A stretch of DNA of 8,921 nt from Deltaproteobacteria bacterium. Its GTDB lineage: Bacteria > Desulfobacterota > Desulfobacteria > Desulfobacterales > Desulfatirhabdiaceae. The notes beneath the pieces were generated by a model. It saw only the letters and a program-made list of their open reading frames with translations, had not been told where the DNA came from and ran no database searches. This document shows positions 1-6,357 of this stretch, piece by piece; position 1 is the stretch's first letter; each line of letters opens with the position of its first letter. The DNA lies in the NCBI GenBank assembly GCA_021778975.1, contig JAJYBO010000114.1:1-8921 (forward strand), written 5' to 3'. Both the position numbers and the translations under genes were made by a program.

Positions 1-21
1 CCGATCTAGGACAGCATCGTC

Positions 22-381
22 ATGCCGCACACCATCATAGACCTGACGGAACCTGTTGATATCCCCTCTGGATATATCGTCTGGGGGTTTATCGCCAACC
101 GGCAGGATATGGCAATGAACAGTTATCCCCTTGAAAAATTTTCAGAAATCCGTGATGGTCTGGTGCTGGGAGATATGCTGTTCGAAGGTGACGGAGAGCT
201 TTTTGTAGAAGTTTTTCAGCACCGCATCGAACATATTCTGGAAGCCAATGGCGCTTATTTCAACGGCAGGCACAACCAGGGACACGCGCAGAACAATCAG
301 AACATTTCTTTCAACACCATCCAGCCTTATCCGGATGGAGATCGTGAAGGACTCTATCCGACCATTGAAATCCTTCCGTGA
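22..381 (+). CDS. Hypothetical protein, 119 aa, unrecognised
   Basis: I do not recognise this protein and assign no function. It is a small acidic soluble-looking protein with no signal peptide or membrane segment. Its N-terminal half is mixed hydrophobic and acidic. Residues around 80-95 are rich in Asn, Gln and His, and the C-terminus ends in a proline-containing tail. Codon choice (ctg, gaa, atc, cag) looks like that of the neighbouring real genes. An in-frame TAG at 7-9 closes the frame upstream, so the ATG at 22 is the first possible start; a weak AGGA at 8-11 lies 10 bases before it. An antisense ORF at 142-423 has almost equally plausible codons, so strand choice is uncertain. It lies 88 bases before the DUF47 gene on the same strand and could be co-transcribed with it. 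Confidence 0.45.
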   Translation: MPHTIIDLTEPVDIPSGYIVWGFIANRQDMAMNSYPLEKFSEIRDGLVLGDMLFEGDGELFVEVFQHRIEHILEANGAYFNGRHNQGHAQNNQNISFNTIQPYPDGDREGLYPTIEILP

Positions 382-469
382 AAACAGAGATCGGGGAGAC
401 AGGTTAGCCACTGCGCTTCTCACAGGGTGTCGAATATATATTGCAGAGTAGTTTTATCGGGAGGGCGCC

Positions 470-1138
470 ATGCGGCTGCCGTTTTTATCGTCTTTCGTAG
501 AACCTGTTTTTGTTGAAATTCAGGAACATGCCGAAAAAGTGAGAGAATGCGCCTGGATTTTTCAGCAGGCATTTGAATGTTATATGAATCCGCATTGCGA
601 GTCTTTTGAAGAACATATGGCGGAGGTCATCCGGATTGAAAACGAAGCGGATGTCGTTAAGCTGCGCATAGGAAGCCACATGCCGCTCGATATCCTGATG
701 CCGGTGGGGAAAGTGGTGTTGCTGGAATATGTTCAAATGCAGGACAGCACCCTGGATGCCGTTGTCCAATCTCTGGCATGGCTTTCATATCGAAAACAAG
801 CTCTTATCCCTTTTGAGCTTCATGAGGATTTTTTGCTTCTGGTGGATGCCGTAATGGACCCTTTCGAGGAAATTACCAGGATGATAACGGAAGCCAGAAG
901 GTATTGCAAACGGTTTTCCGAAGCCTGCTGGACCCGCATTGACGGCATTGTTCAGAACATTCGGCGCCAACACCATGACGCCGAAGCCATCGAAGAAAAA
1001 ATCAAGCGGAAAGCATTCGACAGCGTATCGGACACGATGGCATTGTATCATGTCGTTCATCTGGCGGCTTCTATTGGAACGATCTCTACACGCACGCGTC
1101 ATGCAGGCAACCTGATGGCTTCCATGCTGTCACGGTGA
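470..1138 (+). CDS. DUF47 family (PhoU-like) phosphate transport regulator, TIGR00153 type
   Basis: A 222-residue, almost entirely helical cytoplasmic protein that matches DUF47/TIGR00153, distant relatives of PhoU. In this family acidic E-x-x-x-D-like clusters on helices bind metal. Here an E57-N-E-A-D61 cluster and a His/Asp/Glu-rich stretch at about 168-178 fit that role. Family members usually sit beside a PiT-type inorganic phosphate transporter and are thought to regulate it. No transporter gene lies immediately upstream or downstream here, so the partner is either outside the window or unlinked. The start is well supported: CGGGAGG at 458-464 lies 5 bases before the ATG. Length is normal for the family. 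The gene ends only 8 bases from the end of the convergent amrA gene, leaving no room for a separate terminator. The family call is firm; the regulatory role is inferred from the family. Confidence 0.85.
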   Translation: MRLPFLSSFVEPVFVEIQEHAEKVRECAWIFQQAFECYMNPHCESFEEHMAEVIRIENEADVVKLRIGSHMPLDILMPVGKVVLLEYVQMQDSTLDAVVQSLAWLSYRKQALIPFELHEDFLLLVDAVMDPFEEITRMITEARRYCKRFSEACWTRIDGIVQNIRRQHHDAEAIEEKIKRKAFDSVSDTMALYHVVHLAASIGTISTRTRHAGNLMASMLSR

Positions 1139-1146
1139 GGGCTGAT

Positions 1147-1752
1147 TCATTTGGGGCGAACGACAGCTCCTTCAGGTTCTCTTACGGATTCCTCCGAGAA
1201 ATACAAAACTTCATATACCTCGACCGTAATATCGCTATCCTTCCAGCAGGAGGCGGTCATCCCGGCTTTCAGACACAGGTGAGACAGAAAATTCTCTGGC
1301 CGTGGCAGTTGTTCCCACACCTGTGGAAGAAATGTCGCCCTGCGATGTCCCCGCGACAGAATGACGCCATGAACGCCAGGCTCCAGTAAGGATAGCAGCA
1401 TATCCGCGTTTTGAAACACGAGCGTCCTCGGCGGGGACAGGACGCTGATTTCAATAACGATATCCGTCAACTCCTCCGGTGTTACCGGCGAAAACCTGGG
1501 ATCGTGAAAGGCTGCATGCACAGCGTTTTCTTGAACGCATGTCCACAGCGGCATTACCGGTTCAATCGTTCCGATGCAGCCGCGGAGCTGGCCGTTCAGA
1601 TGCAGGGTGACAAAGCAGCCGCGTTTTTCCTTTAGCGCCGGCGAAATGGCGATATCTTCTGGATATTGCGGCGCGGCCTTCAGGTGATTTTCAATGACGG
1701 AACGGGCAAACCTCAACAAACATTCCTGTTCCTGAATCGGAATTGGTGACAT
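1147..1752 (-). CDS. amrA: AMMECR1-domain protein (AmmeMemoRadiSam system protein A)
   Basis: A 201-residue protein covering a whole AMMECR1 domain. Diagnostic features are the R44-G-C-F strand, the near-invariant LRGCIG at 56-61, HDPRF at 83-87 and a late ATFLPQVW-like segment at 139-146. AMMECR1 proteins in bacteria and archaea often belong to a three-part set with a Memo-like protein and a radical-SAM enzyme (AmmeMemoRadiSam), whose biochemical role is not settled; the conserved Cys58 may be functional. Neither partner is in the window. The ATG has AAAGGA upstream on the minus strand with about 7 bases spacing. It is divergent from lon across 159 bases and convergent with the DUF47 gene. 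There is no signal peptide or membrane segment. The domain call is strong; membership in a working three-component system is unproven here. Confidence 0.9.
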   Translation of the reverse strand: MSPIPIQEQECLLRFARSVIENHLKAAPQYPEDIAISPALKEKRGCFVTLHLNGQLRGCIGTIEPVMPLWTCVQENAVHAAFHDPRFSPVTPEELTDIVIEISVLSPPRTLVFQNADMLLSLLEPGVHGVILSRGHRRATFLPQVWEQLPRPENFLSHLCLKAGMTASCWKDSDITVEVYEVLYFSEESVREPEGAVVRPK

Positions 1753-1788
1753 GGCGTTTCCTTTTTCGGACTTTTTGCGAAGTCGTTA

Positions 1789-1816
1789 TTGTTATTGTCG
1801 AAAGATGTATTATTAT
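1789..1816 (+). promoter_or_regulatory. Candidate distal sigma70-type promoter for lon
   Basis: TTGTTA at 1789-1794 and TATTAT at 1811-1816 are separated by 16 bases. Transcription would begin near 1823 and give a lon leader of about 90 bases. That leader begins with a short GC-rich hairpin (CCGGG-TGAC-CCCGG, 1829-1842). I saw no CIRCE element and no clear sigma32-type match in the region, although lon is often a heat-shock gene. Confidence 0.4.
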
Positions 1817-1817
1817 A
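1812..1817 (-). promoter_or_regulatory. Candidate -10 box for amrA
   Basis: Read on the minus strand this is a perfect TATAAT, about 60 bases upstream of the amrA start. No good -35 box lies 16-18 bases further upstream (the sequence there is GC-rich), so an activator or a different start site may be involved. It overlaps the -10 of a candidate lon promoter on the other strand, because TATTATA/TATAATA reads similarly both ways. Confidence 0.3.
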
Positions 1818-1852
1818 CACTGTCGCTGCCGGGTGACCCCGGGGCGTATCCA

Positions 1853-1880
1853 TAGACAAAACAAGAAACAATCCTATACG
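1853..1880 (+). promoter_or_regulatory. Candidate proximal sigma70-type promoter for lon
   Basis: TAGACA at 1853-1858 and TATACG at 1875-1880 are spaced by 16 bases. The start site would fall near 1887, giving a leader of about 25 bases. This leader carries the lon ribosome binding site GGAG at 1903-1906, 5 bases before the ATG. It is an alternative or addition to the distal promoter; sequence alone does not say which is used. Confidence 0.4.
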
Positions 1881-1911
1881 ATCACTATAGACCATCAGTT
1901 GTGGAGTTACA

Positions 1912-4293
1912 ATGGCAGAAACCGATAAAGATGATTTGGTCAGTATTATCGAGGAAGGCGAAAAAGAAGCAAGCATTCCCAATATCCTTCCGCTGATGTC
2001 GGTGCGGGATATCGTGATTTTCACCGATATGCTGCTGCCGCTTTTCGTGGGCAGGGATAAATCCGTTCTGGCGGTTGAAGAAGCCGTTTCAAAAGATGGT
2101 TTTATTTTTTTAGCCACCCAGAAAGATACGAGTGTCGAAAACCCCAACCCGGACCAGATTTATAAAATCGGCACCATTGGACGCGTACTCCGGATGCTAA
2201 AACTTCCGGATGGGCGGGTCAAGGCGCTGGTGCAGGGCGTCGCCAAATCCAGAATTGTTCAATACACCCGCAAAAAAGCCCTGTACCGCGTCAAGCACGA
2301 GATCATTCCACAGACTTCTCCCAAAGAAATGACAATCGAGATTCAGGCGCTCATGCGGAATGTGCGAGAGAATTCCGAAAAAATTCTGATGTTCAGGGGA
2401 GAAATGACCCCGGATGTCAACGCCATTCTTGACAGCATCGAAGATCCGGGAAAGCTGGCCGATCTGGTGGGGTCCAATCTCAGGCTCAAGATTGAGGAAT
2501 CGCAGGAGCTTTTAGAACTGGTCGATCCGGTCGAACGCCTGAAAAAAGTCAATGATCTGCTGTCGCGCGAAGTGGATTTGTCCTCCATGCAGGCCAAGAT
2601 TCAATCCAATGTCCGGGATGAAATCACCAAGACCCAGCGGGATTATTTCCTGCGGGAACAGGTCCGGGCGATCCATAAAGAACTTGGAGAAAGCGATGAA
2701 AAGGCGCTCGAAATCGAAGAGTATCAGAAAAAGATCAAAAGCGCCAAAATGACCAAAGAGGCGGAGACAGAGGCAAACCGTCAACTGAAACGGCTCGAGC
2801 AGATGCACCCGGACTCCGCGGAATCCTCCATTGTCCGTACATATCTGGACTGGCTGGTGGAAATGCCCTGGAGCAAGTCCTCCAAGGAGAACATCAAAAT
2901 CGCTGAAGCCCATAACATTCTGGATTCCGAACATTACGGTCTGGACAAGATCAAGGAGCGCATTCTCGAACATCTCAGTGTTCGAAAGCTCAACCCCGCC
3001 ATGAAGGGGCCGATTCTGTGCTTTGTCGGGCCTCCAGGTGTCGGCAAGACATCGCTGGGCCGGGCTATCGCCAAATCCATGGACCGGAAATTCGTCCGGA
3101 TATCCTTGGGCGGCATCCGGGATGAAGCCGAAATCCGGGGGCATCGCCGCACCTATATCGGAGCGCTGCCGGGCCGGATATTGCAGGGGCTGAAGCAGTG
3201 CGGTGTCAACAATCCCGTCTTCATGATGGATGAAATTGACAAGCTGGGCGCGGATTTCCGGGGCGATCCGTCGGCGGCGCTCCTCGAAGCGCTGGACCCC
3301 GAGCAGAATTCAGCCTTCAGCGACCATTATCTGAATCTGCCGTTCGATCTGTCAAAGGTGATGTTCATTTTAACCGCCAACATGATGGATACCATTCCGT
3401 CGGCGCTTCTCGACCGGATGGAAGTCATCACGCTGTCCGGATACACCGAGGAAGAAAAAACGGTGATCGCCGAAAAATATCTGCTGCCCCGACAGATCAA
3501 GGAAAACGGCATCAAGCCTGAAGACATGGTACTCAGTCCGGCCGCGTTGCAGCAGATCATCTCGGAATACACATCAGAGTCCGGCGTTCGTAATCTGGAG
3601 CGGGAGATCGGCGCCATATGCCGGAAGGTGGCGCGCAAGATCGCGGAAGACCAAAAGGGGCCTTTTACTGTTTCAAAGCAGGGCCTGCACAAATACCTGG
3701 GCATTCCCAAGTACATTCAGGAAATGGATCAGGAGGAAAGTCAGGTCGGTCTCAGCACCGGCCTGGCCTGGACACAGGTCGGCGGCGAGGCGCTCTATGT
3801 GGAGGTGACGCTGATTCCCGGAAAGGGTGAAATGATTATCACCGGCCAGATCGGCGATGTCATGCAGGAATCCGCGCGGGCGGCGCTCAGCTATGCCAGA
3901 AGCAGGTTCAAAGACCTTGGCATCGAAGAAAACGCCATGGAAAATCAGGATGTACACATCCATGTGCCTTCAGGGGCCACCCCCAAGGACGGGCCATCCG
4001 CGGGAATCGCGATGGCGACGGCCCTGATTTCCATTTTAACCGGCAAACCGGTCAACAAGTTTGTGGCGATGACCGGTGAAATCACCCTCAGGGGCCGGGT
4101 GCTGCCCATCGGCGGTCTGAAGGAAAAAGCGCTCGGGGCGCTGCGCGCCGGTATTAAAACCGTTATTATCCCCGAAAAAAACAAGCGCGATCTGGAAGAA
4201 ATCCCGGCGTATGTCAAAAAGAAGATTCGTTTCGCGCCAGTGAAAAACATGTCCGAAGTCCTGAATATCGCTTTTAAACTCGATGGTGACTGA
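1912..4293 (+). CDS. lon: ATP-dependent Lon protease (LonA type)
   Basis: A 793-residue cytosolic AAA+ serine protease that unfolds and degrades misfolded and short-lived regulatory proteins. All LonA parts are present in order: the N-terminal LON substrate-binding domain (about 25-220), a helical linker, the AAA+ module with Walker A GPPGVGKT at 373-380 and Walker B MMDEID with D440/E441, and the C-terminal protease domain. The catalytic dyad is Ser696, in PKDGPSAG, and Lys739, in GGLKEKAL. Both the Walker A and the catalytic Ser are shifted by 17 relative to E. coli Lon as I remember it, the result of a slightly longer acidic N-terminus, so the enzyme looks intact. GGAG lies 5 bases before the ATG. 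Its TGA shares one base with the tsaB ATG, which suggests translational coupling. It has no transmembrane segment, which excludes the LonB type. Confidence 0.98.
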   Translation: MAETDKDDLVSIIEEGEKEASIPNILPLMSVRDIVIFTDMLLPLFVGRDKSVLAVEEAVSKDGFIFLATQKDTSVENPNPDQIYKIGTIGRVLRMLKLPDGRVKALVQGVAKSRIVQYTRKKALYRVKHEIIPQTSPKEMTIEIQALMRNVRENSEKILMFRGEMTPDVNAILDSIEDPGKLADLVGSNLRLKIEESQELLELVDPVERLKKVNDLLSREVDLSSMQAKIQSNVRDEITKTQRDYFLREQVRAIHKELGESDEKALEIEEYQKKIKSAKMTKEAETEANRQLKRLEQMHPDSAESSIVRTYLDWLVEMPWSKSSKENIKIAEAHNILDSEHYGLDKIKERILEHLSVRKLNPAMKGPILCFVGPPGVGKTSLGRAIAKSMDRKFVRISLGGIRDEAEIRGHRRTYIGALPGRILQGLKQCGVNNPVFMMDEIDKLGADFRGDPSAALLEALDPEQNSAFSDHYLNLPFDLSKVMFILTANMMDTIPSALLDRMEVITLSGYTEEEKTVIAEKYLLPRQIKENGIKPEDMVLSPAALQQIISEYTSESGVRNLEREIGAICRKVARKIAEDQKGPFTVSKQGLHKYLGIPKYIQEMDQEESQVGLSTGLAWTQVGGEALYVEVTLIPGKGEMIITGQIGDVMQESARAALSYARSRFKDLGIEENAMENQDVHIHVPSGATPKDGPSAGIAMATALISILTGKPVNKFVAMTGEITLRGRVLPIGGLKEKALGALRAGIKTVIIPEKNKRDLEEIPAYVKKKIRFAPVKNMSEVLNIAFKLDGD

Positions 4294-4994
4294 TGCGGAT
4301 ACTGGCGCTGGACACATCCTCCCGTTCGTGCAGTGTCGCCGTGACGGATGCAGCGACGCTGCTGGCGGAGATCACTTCCGAAGACGGTCAGAGTCATTCC
4401 CGCCACGCCATGGCGATGGTGCATGCCGCTCTGGAATTCGCCGGAACGGACATTCACGGCATTGACGGATTTGCGTTTACCTCAGGTCCCGGCTCTTTTA
4501 CCGGCCTGCGGATTGGCATCAGCACCATTCTGGGGCTTGCCGCCGCCACGCACAAACCGGTGGCCGGGGTGTCCGGCCTGGAAGCGCTGGCGCTGCAGGC
4601 AGCGGTTCCGGACCGGATTATCTGCCCGATGATTGATGCGGGCAGAAAAGAGGTCTATACCGCCCGTTACCGCTGGATAAACGGCGTGCTTGCCGCGGAA
4701 AGCGATGCGCGGGTGCTGCCTCCGAATCTGGCGGTTCAGGGACTGGACGCTCCGGCGGTTTTTACAGGAAACGGCGCCCGGACGTATCGCGCCGTTCTGC
4801 GGGAGTTCCTGGGAGCTGACGCCTGCTTCGCCCCGGACGGACAGGGCGTATTGAGAGCCGCGACAATCGCCGCCATTGCCCGCAGGCGTTTTGACGCGCA
4901 TGACGAAGATGATATTTATCATTTTAAGCCGCTGTATATCCGAAAATCCGACGCGAAGATTCCGGAAGGCGGAGGACAGGTGGCGGATAGCTGA
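4293..4994 (+). CDS. tsaB: tRNA threonylcarbamoyladenosine biosynthesis protein TsaB
   Basis: A 233-residue protein of the ASKHA fold, close to the usual length of about 230. It starts with the family's MRILALDTS phosphate-1-like strand and carries the hallmark GPGSFTGLR at 65-73. TsaB is the non-catalytic partner that dimerises with TsaD. Together with TsaE, and using the threonylcarbamoyl-AMP made by TsaC, the complex installs t6A at A37 of tRNAs that read ANN codons. The other Tsa genes are not in this window. The start codon overlaps the lon stop in a TGATG arrangement, and no independent promoter is evident, so translation probably depends on lon readthrough. hisS follows after 21 bases. 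One of the t6A substrates, tRNA-Asn(GUU), is encoded about 3.3 kb downstream. Confidence 0.95.
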   Translation: MRILALDTSSRSCSVAVTDAATLLAEITSEDGQSHSRHAMAMVHAALEFAGTDIHGIDGFAFTSGPGSFTGLRIGISTILGLAAATHKPVAGVSGLEALALQAAVPDRIICPMIDAGRKEVYTARYRWINGVLAAESDARVLPPNLAVQGLDAPAVFTGNGARTYRAVLREFLGADACFAPDGQGVLRAATIAAIARRRFDAHDEDDIYHFKPLYIRKSDAKIPEGGGQVADS

Positions 4995-5015
4995 ACGATT
5001 TGGGGGGCAGATGAT

Positions 5016-6263
5016 ATGATACAGTTGATTCGAGGCGTTAAAGACATTTTGCCGGGCGATGCCGGGCTCTGGCAATACATCGAGCGCGAGGCGTCGTCGC
5101 TTTTCGAAAATTTCGGATTTAAGAATATCCGTATTCCGATCATGGAACGCACCGAACTTTTTTCACGCAGCATCGGAGAGCAGACGGATATCGTCGAAAA
5201 AGAGATGTACACGTTCGAAGATCGCGGCGGCGACATGATTACGCTGAGACCCGAAGCCACGGCGTCCATCGTGCGTTCGTACATTCAGCACCGGATGTAT
5301 GCGGCGGATCCGGTGCAGAAACTCTATACCATCGGGCCGATGTTCCGGCGGGAACGGCCGCAGAAGGGGCGGTACCGCCAGTTTTATCAGATAGACGCCG
5401 AAGTCTTCGGGGTGGCGTCCCCCCTCATGGACAGTCAGATCATTTTCATGCTGATGACGCTGTTTTCGCGGCTCAAGGTTTCGGACTGCTCGGTGCGGCT
5501 CAATTCTTTGGGATGCCCCGAATGCAGAACGGCGTTTAAATCCGCGCTGTCCGCGTTTCTGGAATCACGGTCCGTCTCTTTGTGTGAAGACTGCCAGCGC
5601 CGCCGCGACAGAAATCCGCTGCGCGTGCTGGATTGCAAGGCGCCCGCATGCCGGCAGGCGATGGAAGGCGCGCCTGCAATCGGAGATTTTCTGTGCGCGG
5701 ACTGCCGCGGCCATTTCGATGCGGTGATGCAGAACCTGGCGCGGCTGGACATTCCGTTCGAAACCGATAAAAATCTTGTCCGAGGGCTGGATTATTATAC
5801 CCGGACGGCGTTTGAAATTCAGACGACGTTGCTGGGTGCGCAAAGCGCCGTCGCCGGCGGCGGCAGATATGATGGGCTGGTGAAGATGCTGGGAGGGCCG
5901 GACACACCGGCCATAGGCTTTGCCATCGGCATGGACCGGCTGTCGGAAATTGTGGCGGCGCATTTCGGCGATTTTTCCAGAAAACCCCGAATGTTCATAG
6001 CGGCTCTCGGAAGCGCCTGCCAGGCACTGGCGTTCGAATGGGTCAACCGCCTGAACAGCGAAGGTATCTACGCCGAAATGGACATGGCGGATCGCAGTCT
6101 CAAGAGCCAGATGAAACAGGCCGACCGTCAGGGCGCCGCCCGCGTGGTGATCTTCGGCGACACGGAAATGGCGGCGAAACAGGTTCTGGTGCGCGATATG
6201 GCCACCCATGAACAAACCACGGTTCCTCTGGAATCGTTCACGGAATACGTCACCAAAATGTAG
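5016..6263 (+). CDS. hisS: Histidyl-tRNA synthetase
   Basis: A 415-residue class II aminoacyl-tRNA synthetase that charges tRNA-His. It shows RGVKDILP near the N-terminus, motif 2 GPMFRRERP at 107-115, the His-specific LVRGLDYYTR at 254-263, and GGGRYDG at 281-287 followed by motif 3 IGFAIGMDRL. A C-terminal HGTP anticodon-binding domain follows. The His-binding motif and full length mark a true HisRS and not the HisZ paralogue. The insertion domain carries four Cys pairs: C167/C170, C190/C193, C207/C212 and C227/C230. Similar Cys-rich insertions occur in many bacterial HisRS and probably bind zinc. The ribosome binding site is an unusual run of six G at 5002-5007, 8 bases before the ATG. The gene is followed by aspS, a very common pairing in bacteria. 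Confidence 0.97.
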   Translation: MIQLIRGVKDILPGDAGLWQYIEREASSLFENFGFKNIRIPIMERTELFSRSIGEQTDIVEKEMYTFEDRGGDMITLRPEATASIVRSYIQHRMYAADPVQKLYTIGPMFRRERPQKGRYRQFYQIDAEVFGVASPLMDSQIIFMLMTLFSRLKVSDCSVRLNSLGCPECRTAFKSALSAFLESRSVSLCEDCQRRRDRNPLRVLDCKAPACRQAMEGAPAIGDFLCADCRGHFDAVMQNLARLDIPFETDKNLVRGLDYYTRTAFEIQTTLLGAQSAVAGGGRYDGLVKMLGGPDTPAIGFAIGMDRLSEIVAAHFGDFSRKPRMFIAALGSACQALAFEWVNRLNSEGIYAEMDMADRSLKSQMKQADRQGAARVVIFGDTEMAAKQVLVRDMATHEQTTVPLESFTEYVTKM

Positions 6264-6340
6264 GGGCGGCCCTGCGCGGCTTCCCTGGGGGTTACCCGTA
6301 ATGACCGGCATGACGGCAAAGTCCGTTCCGCCGTATGTGA

Positions 6341-6357
6341 AAGGAGTTTTTCCATTG
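6341..6357 (+). promoter_or_regulatory. Ribosome binding site and TTG start of aspS
   Basis: AAGGAG at 6341-6346 is the best Shine-Dalgarno match between hisS and aspS. It lies 8 bases before an in-frame TTG at 6355. The next in-frame ATG, at 6391, has GGGAG only 2 bases before it, which is too close. Upstream in-frame ATGs at 6301 and 6310 have only a G run at 6287-6291 and would add a poorly protein-like leader. Confidence 0.6.

Noticed and set aside
404..442. Possible promoter before the DUF47 gene (TATATT at 437-442)
   Set aside because: No acceptable -35 box lies 15-19 bases upstream, and an AT-rich hexamer alone is not enough.
1829..1842. Short hairpin CCGGG-TGAC-CCCGG in the lon leader as a thermosensor or terminator
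   Set aside because: It has only 5 base pairs, no T run, and lies far from the lon ribosome binding site, so it would not mask it.
1713..2147. 144-codon minus-strand frame spanning the lon start and the intergenic region
   Set aside because: It overlaps the amrA start and the lon N-terminus in the wrong frame, and is rich in Ser/Thr/Ile, as antisense frames of coding DNA often are.
2512..3144. 210-codon minus-strand open frame inside lon
   Set aside because: It is antisense to the Lon AAA+ module, has no recognisable domain and no sensible ribosome binding site.
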